From Strigamia acuminata (taxonomy: Eukaryota > Arthropoda > Chilopoda > Geophilomorpha > Linotaeniidae): a stretch of DNA of 64,000 nt. Made by a program: the position numbers and the translations under genes. Each line of letters opens with the position of its first letter. The first letter of the stretch is position 1. Below, in pieces: positions 1 to 14,618 of the stretch. Location of the stretch: the NCBI GenBank assembly GCA_949358305.1, contig OX442315.1, positions 21,292,427 through 21,356,426 on the forward strand, read 5' to 3'. The notes below the pieces were generated by a model. It had not been told where the DNA came from. It was given only the letters and a program-made list of their open reading frames with translations, and did no database searches.

Positions 1-2280
<2,280 letters not shown>

Positions 2281-2368
2281 TGATAATAAAATGATCTTTG
2301 TCACCTTTTTTTTGTTCTCATTTTTTAAATTTATACTTCCACATTGTTTTATCATTCATTTTGATAAT

Positions 2369-2689
2369 CTATTCCCACTTAGATTTCCTTTCCGTTAGGG
2401 CAAGTGACCCATCTTCTTGAACAGCCTTATATATGTTTTTATTCCTCATTTTAATGTTCATCAGTGCCAAGTAGGCAATGCAACCAGTAATTGCGATTAA
2501 ACCTGCTGCCATAATTCCTTTGTTCTATAAAAAAAAGGATCAATATGTTAAATATGACGAGTTATTTATTAAGTCTTGTGGCATAACGTAACTTACTGGT
2601 TTCACAAAAAGTTCGAAATTGACCGCTCTGAAAACCGAAGTAGTCTTAATCTTGCGGATTCCATCTCCAGGTTGATCCTGATTGTCCAT
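2369..2689 (-). CDS. SMIM8: Small integral membrane protein 8 (SMIM8/C6orf162 family), 2 exons
   Basis: On the minus strand, exon 1 (2689-2597) and exon 2 (2524-2369) join in phase 0 to give 82 aa. The conserved block reads IKTTSVFRAVNFELFVKPNK, which lines up with the family core (T-T-x-x-FRAVNxELFxKPNKP). A single hydrophobic segment of about 20 residues follows (MAAGLIAITGCIAYLALM). The short tail ends KSKWE, like the vertebrate TSKWD end. The intron (2525-2596) is 72 bp with GTAAGT and TAG. The family is a metazoan single-pass membrane protein of poorly known role, so function is not inferred beyond membrane location. Its 3' end lies 88 bp from the NDOR1 stop and its 5' end faces the NSD gene. 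Confidence 0.88.
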
Positions 2690-3512
2690 TTACTGAGCAA
2701 TAAAACGAACTAGGTTGCAATATTAAATCTAATAAAAGTTTGCCATATAATTTATTTTTAACCAATAAATCAGGTTATAATTTCTTTAGGATTTTTAAGG
2801 CTTATTGAACCATTTTAATGGTATTGAATGGCACGTGATTTTATCGACCAATCTCCTTCGTCTTGCGCAGCTGCTGCTCATTTTGAACTAAGGATTAGTA
2901 AAAAAAATTAAATACGTCAGTAATTCTCCGAACCATTGTGCAAAGCGGTTTGTTGATTACGTAACTAGACTCTTGGAGTCCACAGTAGTACCGGGGTTGT
3001 GGGAATTACCAACTTCCGGTTAAAATAAACCTCCTCCCCCACCAATCAAAAACGGCCACTTTGCTCCGCGTTCGCGCTCTTTTTAGCTGGACGGGAGTTG
3101 GATTTATTTATCAAACGTATTTAAATACTAAATTCAAAGAAATGTAAATTAAAACGATAAAGGAGGTGAGTACGTTCACGTTTGTCGAAAAAGAGAAAAT
3201 CAATTAATTTGAAACATTTTCTATACTGCACCCCCCATGTAATGGCTCATTAAATAAAGCCATGGCAATTGAGTTTTGTGTTTTGTACGATGAATGTTGT
3301 CAGATGCTAATTCATTTTCCTATTATGTAATGTTTCAAAGCTCGTTTATTTTCTTATTTTCTCCGTTTTATGCAATTTATTTATTTATTTCTTTTGTTTC
3401 CTTTTGCTTTTTAGAAATAACACACGACACGATGTTTACATTTTAATTTTTATGTTCGTGACATTTTATTTTGAAAAGGATGACAAATTCCGCAGTCAAT
3501 TAATAAAAAACG
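2690..3512. promoter_or_regulatory. Shared head-to-head upstream region of SMIM8 and the NSD gene
   Basis: This 0.8 kb separates the divergent SMIM8 and NSD starts. It contains a GC-richer patch near 3000-3110 with CG dinucleotides and no TATA box in a suitable place, as expected for a housekeeping bidirectional promoter. A likely 5' UTR intron of the NSD transcript runs from 3166 (GGAG|GTGAGT) to 3414 (TTTTTAG). This is an inference from splice-site quality only. Confidence 0.5.
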
Positions 3513-6500
3513 ATGATGAATTTAACTGACGATGCTAATCGGGAGGAGAAGAGTTCTGAACTGGTTAAAAATGGTGAAAGACGGCGGTGTAAGGTGAAAA
3601 AAGCGGTCAAAAAACCTGAGAAAGCTTGTACAGTGAAAGAAGAAAGGCCGACATTAGAGGCCAAAACGAATTCTGACGCAAATCGAATAGAATTATCAAC
3701 TGCTAAAGCGAAGCCTGGTGTAGTTTTAAACGGAAATTGTGGTGGAATTGCAGACACTGAAGTAAAAATTGAAAAATATTCGTCTCATTCGTCTAAAGAA
3801 AATAAGAAAAACGACGATTCAGATGTTATAGCTGTTAGTGATGATAAAACATCATTAATTTCGGCCGAAAAAATCACCGAAAAGGAATTAAACACCGAGT
3901 GGTTACCTGGAGATCTTGTTTGGGCTCATATGACCGGTTATCCATGGTGGCCAGGATTAGTAGAAAACGATCCAATCCGAAAATTGTACACGAGAATTCA
4001 AGGTAAGCGATTATTTCGTGTTTAAACCGTGAATTGATTGACTGTTTTTTCACTTTTTTGCCTAGGTAAATGCCGGTGGTACCATATACAATTTTTTGGC
4101 GTTGATGTTGTGCGAGGCTGGGTCAAGTCTCTAATGAAATACGAGGGTGAAAGTCGATACAAGGCGGTGAAGAAGGAATGTTCGGCCCTGCCTCGGAAAT
4201 CGAATCCACTTGCTAAACGACTGACTTGGTTCGACGTCAAACCATCGAGATTTTCAGCTTGGAGATCGGCTGTAGATGAAGCTGAGGAAGCTTTGCTCTG
4301 CGAGAGAGAAGAAAGACGAATAAGGTTTGATGAATCCGTAATTTTTGAAATAAATTTTTTGAAATAAATTTGATGATGCTTTGTTTTAGGTTTGGGGTTG
4401 AGTATTTTGATGTTCCGTCAAAGGATCCAGCTGAAAGTTTATCTCCGGAAAAGAAGAAACACACGAGGAGAAAAATTTCAAAAACTGATGATAATGCAGT
4501 GGCTAAACTGGAAAAGAAATCGGATGCGGAAAGTTTAAGCACTTCATTGTGTGAACCTGTTGATGAGACATCAAACACTAACCATCTCAACAAAGATAAA
4601 CTTGCGGAGGAAGCTTCATCAGATCATAATGCTAATCCAAACAGAAACAAAAAAATGAGTACTGAAGGAAATTTTAATCTGTTTTTAGCGAAACATGCAG
4701 ACAAAGTATGTTATTACAGTTGTTGTAAAAACGCCAAAATGTAAATTTGTTTTGTAATTCAGGTCAAAGAAGAACATCCAAAATTGGATAACGCGGCGGT
4801 TGAAAAGTTTCTCCGGGAACAATGGGAATTAATGACGTTACAGCAGAAAAGTCTTTACATTTCACGATTTGACACTGTAGAAAAGACAACGGTTAACGAA
4901 TTAAAAGATGCGACTACTGAGCGGCCGTCATCTCCGGAGCATGTGTTTCGGAAGCGAGCGCACAAGCCGTCTAAAAGATTCCTGGAAGCAGCTGTGAGCA
5001 ATCTTTATCCTTCTCCACGCACATCTAAAAAATCACCCAAAGTATGTTAAGTTATCACTGGTGTAAGACGACTAATTAAGCAAAGTTTAATCCCTTAGAC
5101 TTCTCCTACGTCGGAGCGACATTGTAATAAAGAAATCATTTCACAAAAATTGGTACGATTTTATTATTTCAAATATTATTAATTGTATTAATTATTTTAT
5201 GTTTAATTAGGAGCCTCTTTCATCCGTTAACGCACCAAAATTCACAGAAAAATTAACCGAAAAGGGAGATTCTAATACTGGTGAAGAATTAACAAGTGGA
5301 AATCATTTGGGCGAAAATTTACCCGTTGAAATTGAGACTACTGAAAGCTGCGCTAGTGTGAGCAGTTTGGGAAGTACTGCAAGTAGCCGTTCAAATGTAG
5401 AAACTCGTTTTGATAAAATCTGCCAGGTAAACTGCCAAAACCGACTTTACACGTGCGAAATATATTTATTCACATGTATATTTTAGGTCTGTTTAAGTGT
5501 CGTCGTTTCTTCGAGCAAAAACTTTGTTAAATGTGAAGGAGCTTGCAATTTGAGTTTTCACAAAGATTGTATTAATTTAGCCGACACGGAATCAACTTTC
5601 AAGTGTAGTGAATGCATTGCAGGTATATAAATATACACACACAAGTGCACTGAGTGGGTTTTCATCAAATTATTAACACTAGAACGGCCAGACCGGTCAT
5701 TTTGACCGGAACAGCTGTTTAAACAGCTGCAGCAATAAACCCAATGGGTTTACGGTGCTGCTAATTTGTGACTTTAGCTGATTTATGATGCTTTATGTCA
5801 TAAATCATCCAAAGTTGAATTTTTCTTAAGAAATAATAAAAAAAAAGTGAATTGACCTAGAACGGCCGAAACCGGTTAAAATGACCGGTTGAAATCACCT
5901 GAACAATACGTGCACCAAACTGCACTAAACGTGCACCAAACGTGCACCAAACGTGCACAATATGTGCATACAACGTTTTGGCTACAAACTGATTCAGTAA
6001 CACGCGAAACTTGCGAAGAAAATACCAAAACAAAAATTGATGGCTTTTATAAAATCTGATAAAATTAAAAACGGAAATTTAATTTTATCAGGTTTTATAA
6101 TAACCATCAATTTTTGTTTTGGTATTTTCTTCGCATATTTTGCGTGTTATTGAATCAATTTGATGCCAAAACGTTGTTTACACGTATTGTGCACGTATTG
6201 TAAAAGTATTTTGCACATTTGGTGCACGTACTGTTCACGTTATTGCAACCGGTCATTTTAACCGGTTTCGGCCGTTCTAGGTAGGCCGAAATTCCGGCCG
6301 TTCTAGTGTTAAAGGAAACAATAATATAAAAACTAAATTCTTGTTTTTAGGATATTGTGATTGTTATAACAATTTTCGTTTTTGAAAGAGCAATGCATCA
6401 TGGTCTCAGCTTTGCTGTTGTACGTCATCAGTTCTAATTTAATCCCCTTTTCAAATTCTCCATTGTTATGCTACGTGTTTAATCCAAGATCCAGCTTAAA

Positions 6501-9500
6501 CCTGAAACTGGGTCAAGGATCAGCTAAACTTGTGAACTGATGACGTCATACTTAGGATTTTGGCAACTGGTTTTGTTGAGTATTGTAATTGTTATTACGA
6601 TATCATAACTACAACAATTTAGTTCTTCAACAACTTTGGGTTTTTATATTGTTTCCTTTGAGATTTTGATGAAAACCCACTCAGTGCACTTGACCTATAA
6701 AAGACTATTTTTAAAAAAATCGTCTCTTTTATTAGGCATTCATACATGCTTTGCATGTAAAGAGAAATCCCAAGACACTCGGAAATGTTTTATAAACCAG
6801 TGTGGCCGTTTTTACCACGAAAGTTGTCTGAAGAAATATCCAGCGGCACGAATAGACAGCAAAGGTTTTGTTTGTCCTCTACATGTGTGTGTGTCGTGTA
6901 TACCAGATATTCCATGGAAAGACCACATTGTTCACAGAGGTATGTATTTAATATAAATAATCCAAAACATATTTTAATTTTTTTTTAAAAATAAATTTTA
7001 AGGTCGAATGGTGCGTTGTATTCGTTGTCCTACTGCTTACCACGTTAAGGATTCATGTTTGGCAGCTGGCACAGAAGTTCTCACATCTACCAGTATGGTG
7101 TGCCCGTCTCACTACGACAAAACTCAACGACAACGATTTAAACAGATAAATGTTAATTGGTGTTTTATTTGCTCCTCTGGTAAGTCGTTTGAAAACAAAT
7201 GTGATGATGAGTTTGTTTAAATTTTAAATATTATAGGAGGAAGTCTTATTTGCTGTGAAACTTGTCCCGCAGCGTTTCATGCAGAATGTTTACACATTGA
7301 TCCACCAGAGGGGAATTATTATTGTCGCGACTGCGCGCTCGGCCGCCAACCGAAATTTGGAGATATTGTTTGGGTGAAACTTGGATGCTACAGGTTGTTG
7401 ACTCAACGTTTAATAAATGACAAATTTCATTATAAATTTTACAAATATATTGTATAGATGGTGGCCGGCTCGAATTTTACACCCAAAATTAGTTCCCGAA
7501 AACATCCAGGCTTTGAAACATCAAGCTGGGGAATTTCCTGTCGAGTTTTTTGGCTCTCACGATTATTATTGGACCAATAGATCGCGTGTGTTTCTATATC
7601 AAGAAGGCGACAAAGGCAACGAAAATGCTAGTAGTCGTGCATTGGCCAAAACCTACGACAAAGGTTTAAAATTGGCGATAATTATTTTATTATATACTTA
7701 TTTACACTCGATGCAGCTTTACAGGAAGCGACGGAAGCATTTCTTCAGTGGAAAGCGTTGAAAGAAACCAGAGACGATAAAAGTCGAGTTAATCAGAGAC
7801 CACCACCTTTTAAGTGCATAAAGGTATTTTGAAATAAAAATCGCTTTTAAACGCATAAATTATGGACTGTTTTTCTTTTGTAGTCAAATAAACCCGTTGG
7901 TAAAGTGCAGGCTTTAACTTGCGATCCATTAGAAGGGACGCCGTGCGAATGTAAACCTAGTTCGGAAAAGCCATGCGGTTCAGATAGCGATTGCCTGAAT
8001 CGGATGGTGATGTTCGAGTGCAACGCAGCTGTATGTCCAGCTGGTGAAAAATGCTGTAATCAGCGGTTTCAGAAACGGCAATACGCAGAAACGACGGCAT
8101 TTAAAACAACGAACCGAGGATGGGGCTTGAAAGCTTCCAAGGATATTCCAAAGGTTGCACATAAAAGAAAAATATATTTTGAAATCTTGGATTAATTTTA
8201 TTTCTGTTTAACTTAGGGCCATTTTGTGATCGAATATGTTGGTGAACTGATCGACGAGGACGAATGTAAACAACGGATGAAGATAATGCACGAAATGGAC
8301 AAGACAGATTATTATTTCTTAACGCTCGACAAAGATCGAATAATAGATGCTGGTCAGAAAGGGAATTTGGCTCGCTACATGAATCATTCCTGTCAGCCGA
8401 ATTGCGAAACGCAGAAATGGACCGTTAACGGCGACACACGCGTTGGGCTTTTTGCTGTTTGTGACATTCCAGCGGGTAAAGAATAGCGAAATAAAAATTT
8501 CCTGTATTGAAAATTAATTTTTCTTTTATTTTTAAAAAGGTACCGAACTTACGTTTAATTATTACCTCGATTGCTTGGCAAATGATAAGAGACCGTGTAA
8601 TTGCCAAGCTCCGTTGTGCAGTGGATTCATTGGTGTAAGACCAAAGGTATTATTGATTGAAAATGTGTTTATTGGAGTTGGGTTTTAATACTTGAAAACC
8701 TTTTGCAGATTTCGACAAATGGATCGGCACCTGGCGAGGTTAAAAAAGTGAGCGAGGTGAAGAAAAAGAAGAAACAAAAAGCGGCCGTCGATAAAAAAGA
8801 GAATGTTGAAGATAAAAAAGAAAACACTGTGGACAGAACGGTGAATGGAGAAGAGGATGAATGCTTCTATTGCAAAGATGGCGGGGAACTTATACTTTGC
8901 GACAGACAAAATTGTCCCAAGGCGTATCATTTAAAATGTGTTAAGATATCTGGCGTACCAGAGGGTAATTTCTATTTAAGTTTGGAAATTATTCATTGAT
9001 TTTTATGTTTGGAAATTAATTTTTATTTATAGGCGTTTGGGAATGTCCGTGGCACAACTGCGACGTTTGCAGCGAACCGTCGATGCTTCTTTGTGCGGAT
9101 TGCCCGAGCTCTTTTTGTCCATCGCATCATGCGCATTCAATCGCGATTTTGCCCGGTGGACGAGTAGTATGCAGGAAACACGTGGCTAAAAAGGTAACGT
9201 TGATTTAATATTGATTTACATTGATTTAATACCGCTGACTAACACATCGTAAAGCGTAAGGTGGATAGTGATACCGAAATTGAAATTAAAGATGAAGTGA
9301 CGAGTGCGAAACGTAAGCCCGGACGTCCGAGGAAATCGGTTGAAAATGGAAACCTTGGTACCGACGAAAAAATAAACGGATGTGTCGTAAATGCGGCTCT
9401 GCCAGGCGGTCGGGGCAGGTCTAAAAGAACTGCACAAATCGACGACGAGACGGCGCCGGAAACTAACTCGAACGAGGACGGAGAAGCGAATCGAATTAAA

Positions 9501-10064
9501 GTTGCTAAAACGAATAAAATCGACGACGGACTGCGGAATATTTTCGAAACTTTTTCGTCGCTTCCGAGTACGGCAGAAAAAAATTTAGTTGAATCTGCTT
9601 CCGTCATAAAAGAAATCGAAATAGCCGAAGAGCAAGACGAAGCGGCAAAGAAAGGAAACGTCGAGACGTCGAGTAAACGAAAACCAAAGTTAAGGTCTGC
9701 AAGGTTGAGTTTGAGACCGTATAGGAGAGGATCGGTGCATAGGACTCGTGTTGAAAGATCTAGAAGAGGAGCACATGCGCTAATGAATGGAAAGAAACGG
9801 AAAGTAGGACGACCGAAAAAAGTTCCGGTTCCGGTGGAGGAGAAAGTTGCCGGCGGAAGTCAAGCCGGGGAAAGCTCTTCGCTTAAAGACGACGATGGAC
9901 CGACGGCGATTATCACTGTGGAAACTGATGGGATGACTGATATTGGATTGAAACCGTTTGTTCAAAAATATAAGTTGGAGAATGGTGAGTTGAGTTTGGA
10001 AGAATACGAAGATACGGAAAACATTGATGGTGCAATTGACGGCGCTGTTGTTACGGGCGATTGA
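3513..10064 (+). CDS. NSD: NSD-type histone H3K36 methyltransferase, 17 exons
   Basis: Exons: 3513-4002, 4066-4324, 4390-4705, 4763-5041, 5211-5426, 5487-5622, 6736-6939, 7003-7179, 7237-7393, 7458-7663, 7717-7823, 7884-8153, 8217-8475, 8540-8646, 8709-8964, 9033-9193, 9255-10064. All phases fit and give 1469 aa. Domains in order: PWWP-1 (~129-230, core YPWWPG), HMG-like block (~340-390), a run of Cys/His-rich PHD fingers (~518-730), PWWP-2 (~731-800, RWWPARI), AWS (~862-915), SET (~918-1035, [13 protein letters not shown] and ELTFNY), post-SET (~1045-1060, [15 protein letters not shown]), then PHD and C5HCH fingers (~1118-1200). The basic tail has two AT-hook-like motifs, KPGRPRK and KVGRPKK. 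The domain order is that of NSD1/2/3 and fly Mes-4, which mono- and dimethylate H3K36 in the nucleus. The catalytic motifs look intact. Poly(A) signals lie after 10100. Confidence 0.93.
5642..6692. mobile_element. Outer inverted-repeat (fold-back) element in NSD intron 6
   Basis: The sequence CAAGTGCACTGAGTGGG followed by TTTTCATCAAA at 5642-5669 is repeated in perfect inverse at 6665-6692. The match continues across the inner TTAA element (AGGAAACAATA at 6313 onward pairs with the inverse near 6645). An internal inverted pair also occurs (GTACGTCATCAGTTC near 6420 and its inverse near 6535). No open frame is seen. It lies wholly inside the intron 5623-6735 and contributes nothing to the mature mRNA. 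Confidence 0.65.
5673..6312. mobile_element. piggyBac-like MITE with TTAA target duplication, nested
   Basis: The element is bounded by TTAA on both sides (5673-5676 and 6309-6312). Terminal inverted repeats are CACTAGAACGGCC and GGCCGTTCTAGTG. A second, inner pair of the same kind begins near 5858 (CTAGAACGGCCGAAACCGG) and ends near 6281. The central ~300 bp form a long imperfect hairpin around an AT-rich axis. Repeated CGTGCACCAAA units occur at 5909-5960. No transposase is encoded. TTAA duplication is the mark of piggyBac-superfamily insertion; family assignment is otherwise inferred. Confidence 0.75.
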
Positions 10065-11450
10065 TCGATCGTGTGACGAATAATTGAATATATGTAGTGG
10101 AAATAAAAAGTGTCTCCTCTTGATTTGTATTTTAATAATCATGTGAATTTTATATATAGAATGAAAAAAATTAATAAAAGCTGAAAAAAAGAATTCGTTT
10201 ATTGTTTAAATTGTTTTTATTTATTTTATTTCGTGGCTTCAGTTTTGGCCTTTGGTCTTTTTTTTGCATTTAGATGTTTTTGTGAGAGTTTGGTTGCAAG
10301 AGATTTGGTACACGGGGTTAACAAGTTCAAGTTCGGTTAGATAATTTTTGAAATCATTAGTTTCAAGGTTTTGCAATTAGATGCTTTAGATTTATGTGAA
10401 TTAATCTAATGTAATGAAGATGAAGATTCCAGGTCACAACATTAGTGCGGCCATTTTGGAACGGCTTTTGATGGTTGAAATATTAATGTCCTAGAGGCTC
10501 CCGTCTTCTCCCGAATATAACAGAATGGTGTTGTGTTCGAATACAACACTATTCTGTATGTGAAGTGGTGTTCTAATAGAATTTTTAAAATAATTCGAAT
10601 GTAACAAGAGTTCTGTTATTTTCGGGCACTAACGGTGGGAAATTAGTTGGCAAAATTGAGTGATTTTTATAGGTTCTGTTCTATGATTAATTATTTTCTA
10701 GATTTCATATTCACTAGAAATCAATGTCTAATCTTTTTCAATCTCTGCCTGCTTATTTACATCGGCAATTAATGATGTGTGAAGTAACAAGAAGGTCCGA
10801 TCTTTGCCCGATTGATAACTAAACATCTGTTTTTCCATGATATTACTGTAACACTATGACTTCAGGTTCAATTTCACATGATTGATATTCATCGAATGAC
10901 ACATCTCAACTTTCCGACTATATCTTAGGTTTACGTTATTATTTACATTATTATTTATTATTTACGTTATTATTTCTATGACGAGAGCCAGGAGTATTTC
11001 CTTGAGCGTTGGCTACGCTTTGCTGCGGAGCTTTGTTGCCAGAAAATGAAAACACCATATCCGGGTGTTTTCTAAAATCAAAATAAAAAATATAATCCTT
11101 CTGTGTTTTTCCACCGAGGCATTTCTCTTCTTTCGTATTAAAGTCTTTTTGGAGTTTTGTTACAGGCGTAATATCGTGTGGCATGGAGACCAGAAGTAAA
11201 TGATATCAGGATATTCTTATCTTGAATTGATATAATCGCAGTGGGTATTTTTATTTCAAACTTACATAACGGTAACGGAACAATTTCAAGTAATTCGATT
11301 ATTATACCAAAGTCGAATTTAATATAACATCACACACGAAAAATATCTTAATAAAAAAGAATGGAAATTACAATTAATAATCTGGGAATTTGTGCATGTC
11401 TATAAAAAAAAAAAACAAGAATTCTTTGATATTTTCTCATAGTTGTGTGA
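10065..11450. other. Intergenic: NSD 3' end to the first OBP-like promoter
   Basis: AT-rich sequence with NSD poly(A) signals (10102, ~10170) and a small inverted-repeat element (10510-10626). Short open frames on the minus strand near 10200-10390 and 10951-11184 lack a start with splice support or recognisable homology, so no gene is called. Confidence 0.6.
10510..10626. repeat. Short inverted-repeat element (MITE-like, 117 bp)
   Basis: CCCGAATATAACAGAA at 10510-10525 is matched by its inverse with one mismatch at 10611-10626. A second inner palindrome (GTGTTGTGTTCGAATACAACAC) is centred near 10541. It has no coding capacity. Target duplication is not clear. Confidence 0.5.
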
Positions 11451-11544
11451 TTACACAACTGAAATGGATATGATGTTTTTGAAATACAAACTAATTAAAA
11501 AATGGTTTAAAAATATTCACAAACAAAAATTTGGAGTATATAAG
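11451..11544 (+). promoter_or_regulatory. Promoter of OBP-like gene A: distal shared motif and TATA box
   Basis: The distal motif CAACTGAAATGGATAT ends at 11471, and a TATA box (TATATAAG) is at 11537-11544, 67 bp before the start codon. The same pair occurs upstream of the next four paralogues with similar spacing. Confidence 0.6.
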
Positions 11545-11603
11545 GAATCAAAATTTTGTATTTTTCTGCTACTTTGTATACATAATCATCATTCGTATTC
11601 AAC

Positions 11604-12478
11604 ATGAAGACCTTTTTGCTCGCCATCTTTGTTGCAACTGCTGCTATTGCTTCTTCACTGGTAAGAGTAGTTAAAATTAGAATATTATTCAATCAAATTA
11701 CTATTTATTATATTTTACACTTTACTATTCTTTTTCTAGGAAGACTGTTTCACTGAAGATGCTTTTAAAGAAGTAGTATACAGTTTTACAAAATTAAAAG
11801 CAATTTTGTCTAAATTTTGATATTATTCATGATTCTTTAGTGGACATCAATCCAAGAAGTGTGTCGAGAAGAAATCCCTGAGGATGTGGAAGTAGTTGAA
11901 CACACTTTTATGTTTGATTTAATTTAATTTTTATATTTATATAGGACCGAATCAATAAGCTTGAACGATGCGTGCACAGGAAGACTGGAATAGTAATGAC
12001 TTTAATTAACTAATTTCCACCTAATTTAAGTTACCGATATTTAACTAACATGTTTGTCGAATTACGTAGTTAAGTCCGGATGAATCAGAAATATATTACA
12101 ACGGAAAATACAAAGAAGTAGTTGCTAGGACTCAAGCAAGGGTATTAATTGCCATTAATTTTTTCTTCTATTTATTACGTCGAATTAACATGTGCAACAA
12201 CTTATAGGATCTTTCACATGTTTTGGAGGAAACGGACGCATGCTGGAATGCCGACCATGTAAGTTAATAAAGTATTTATGAAACTCCTTCTCACATAATA
12301 ATTTATTAAAGACCCCTGATGTCTTTATCAATTGCTCGATGCTAAAATTTAGGGAGGTAAGTGTCTGTACAAAAATATTCAGTCAGAAAGAAATATTGTT
12401 TTAAAATGATATACTAATGTAAGTTACTTTCAGTTGTGTCCTGATGTTGAAAAATTGGTTCAATCTCTTTACGCATAA
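11604..12478 (+). CDS. Secreted six-cysteine OBP-like protein A, 8 exons
   Basis: Exons: 11604-11660, 11740-11772, 11841-11891, 11945-11992, 12070-12141, 12208-12258, 12312-12356, 12434-12478. Every intron is phase 0 and the product is 133 aa. The signal peptide is MKTFLLAIFVATAAIASS. The mature part has exactly six cysteines spaced C-X15-C-X17-C-X42-C-X12-C-X8-C, one per exon (exons 2, 3, 4, 6, 7, 8). The C3-C4, C4-C5 and C5-C6 spacings and the C-x3-KxG-(I/L)-L-S-x-D/E turn after C3 match classical insect odorant-binding proteins. The second cysteine does not, because it sits 17 residues before C3 rather than 3. A small extracellular carrier of a hydrophobic ligand is the natural inference; the ligand is unknown. 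Poly(A) signal AATAAA is near 12530. Confidence 0.85.
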
Positions 12479-13085
12479 AAATTTCCGTATCGATGTTTGA
12501 GATTTTATGTTTATCTTATTTTTAAATCAATAAATAATTATCAAATGCACTTATTTGTTTGAGTTTTATTTGTTTTACGCGTATTTCAGTTAAAATAGCT
12601 TAATGTTGTTTACACACATTCTTTCATTTTCCCACACATTGTGTCAGTGGATGATTGATTCAGCGTTGTTGCGATAGTGAGGTAATGAACTCGAATAATG
12701 CCCCCAAAGATAAGATTACCGTATAGGTGAAGATAGCAGGCTCATCAGATAAGATGAGATTGTGTTGAGTTATTAAGAGTCATTAATTGATGCTCTGCAC
12801 AAGGGCATTTAACTGCAGTTACATGATAGAAGCAATGGCTAATTGTGTAATCCAAAATAGCTTCAAACACGGTTTTATCAAAACTGAATTTAATTTTGAT
12901 TTATTTTGAGCGTGAAGGTATCAACGACATTACAGCAAAGCCTACCTACTCTTTATGGTGATTAAAGCTTAGCGAATTCTTAGCATTTTTATTCATTTCG
13001 AAGCATGGATTCATAATCTTATACATAACGGGAAGATTTCGTAATAATATGCAATGAATTTCTTAATTGGATTATAGGCGTATAA
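12479..13085. other. Spacer between OBP-like genes A and B
   Basis: AT-rich spacer containing the 3' UTR of gene A (poly(A) signal near 12530) and upstream sequence of gene B. No open frame, RNA gene or repeat could be supported. Confidence 0.6.
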
Positions 13086-13180
13086 TTACGTAACTGGAAT
13101 TGATATCTTGTTTTTTCAATAATATTATCAATTCATTAAAAAAATGTTTAAAAAAATTAAATCATTGAGACTATATAAGA
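13086..13180 (+). promoter_or_regulatory. Promoter of OBP-like gene B: distal motif and TATA box
   Basis: TAACTGGAATTGATAT ends at 13106 and CTATATAAGA is at 13171-13180, about 60 bp before the start. The stretch CTATATAAGAAATCCAAAC is shared word for word with genes C and D. Confidence 0.65.
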
Positions 13181-13235
13181 AATCCAAACAACGTGTTCGG
13201 TTGCTCTGTTGGTAGATTTCTCCAAATTATTCAAC

Positions 13236-14159
13236 ATGAAGATCTTTTTACTCGCTGTCTTTGTTGCAGTTGCTTATGCAACGGTAAGAGAAATAGACAT
13301 TACAATTCTGTTTAACGTTTTATTATTTATCTGATAAATCATTTTATATTTTAAAAAAAATTACTTTTTGATTTAATTTCTAGGAAAACTGCTTTGATGA
13401 AGAAAAAGGCAAAGAAGAGGTAGTATTCAGTTTTCAAAATACAATTAAAAACAATATCGTTTGTCCAATCTTGATTCTATTCTTAATTCCTTTAGTGGAC
13501 CCCAATAAAAGATGCATGCAAGGCAGAAGTTCCTGCAGATGCGGAAGTTAGTTAAGAGATAATTTATTTTAAAAATGTTTGTTAAAATTAAATTATCTTA
13601 TTTATCTAGGAGCGAATCTTGAAAGTGTTTACTTGCATGTACAAGAAAACAGGAATAGTAATCATCTTAATTAATAATAGTTAATTATGAAATTTTAATG
13701 ATTTTTCGCTTTATAATTAGCTCAGTGAAGATGGAAAAGTCTTAGATTATGAGGGGAAATACAAAACCGCAATGGAAACTGCCAAAGCAAGAGTATTTAG
13801 AGCTATTTATTTATTTATTTTTATTTATTACCATAAATCAGTATTTTATTTGACTGTACCGAAATTATAGGATCTTACTCATGTTGTTACGGAAATGGAT
13901 GGGTGCTGGGCGAGTTCAAACCACGTGAGAATAACTATAAGCATTTATATAGTCGTTTTTTAAATACTTATCTATAATGATTTTTTACAGGAGGTTGCCG
14001 AATTTTTCCATTGCTGGGGTCCAAAATTGATGGTGGTAAATACTCGCATCTATTTAATTCAAAAGAATATTCATTAAGCAAAAGGTATTTCTCTAAAATC
14101 ATGTACCGCTATATTTTCAGTTGTGTCCCGATTCTAAGAAATGGACTGAAGATATATAA
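13236..14159 (+). CDS. Secreted six-cysteine OBP-like protein B, 8 exons
   Basis: Exons: 13236-13283, 13384-13419, 13496-13546, 13610-13657, 13721-13792, 13871-13924, 13991-14035, 14121-14159, giving 130 aa with all introns in phase 0. The signal peptide is MKIFLLAVFVAVAYA. Six cysteines are spaced C-X16-C-X17-C-X42-C-X13-C-X8-C. After C3 the sequence MYKKTGILSEDGKVLD is the typical OBP helix-turn. Exon 3 ends at a GTTAGT donor, an uncommon form used again in the R genes. It is a near paralogue of genes C and D, so recent tandem duplication is clear. The ligand is unknown. Confidence 0.88.
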
Positions 14160-14474
14160 ATGATTTTCTGTTCATTTTTAATTCCGAATAAAAAACTTTG
14201 AATCAATGTGTCAATTTTTTTTTTAATAATATAATACATCTTAAAAATATCACTTTGAGAATAAAAAAAATCTTAGAAATCGATCTAATAACAAATGCTG
14301 GATAGTGTTGGGTGAGGTTATGCTAATAAAGTGAGATGGGCCCTGGGTCAATCACAATTATATATAAAACCAGAATAAATAAAATACATAAATGCCAAAA
14401 TATACATTACGAAAGAATTTTTTTTTCAATAAGACTCTGAGAGTGTCATCTTTTTTGATAGTATGCTCGTACAA

Positions 14475-14568
14475 TTACGCAACTGTAATTGATATCATGT
14501 TTTTTCTTTAAGTAAACTATCAATAAAAAAAAAGATTTTTTTAAAAAAACAATCTGGGCTATATAAGA
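14475..14568 (+). promoter_or_regulatory. Promoter of OBP-like gene C: distal motif and TATA box
   Basis: CAACTGTAATTGATAT ends at 14495 and CTATATAAG is at 14559-14567, about 60 bp before the start. Spacing between the two elements is close to that in genes B and D. Confidence 0.65.
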
Positions 14569-14618
14569 AATCCAAACAACATATTCGATACTCTCTGTTA
14601 GTCTACTAACTATTCAAC

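Noticed and set aside
10210-10390. Minus-strand lysine-rich frame ending near 10255
   Set aside because: It looks like the C-terminal exon of a protein, but a stop precedes it and no acceptor site fits its frame.
10951-11184. 77-codon minus-strand frame
   Set aside because: No homology recognised, no splice partner and no signal; lies in AT-rich spacer.
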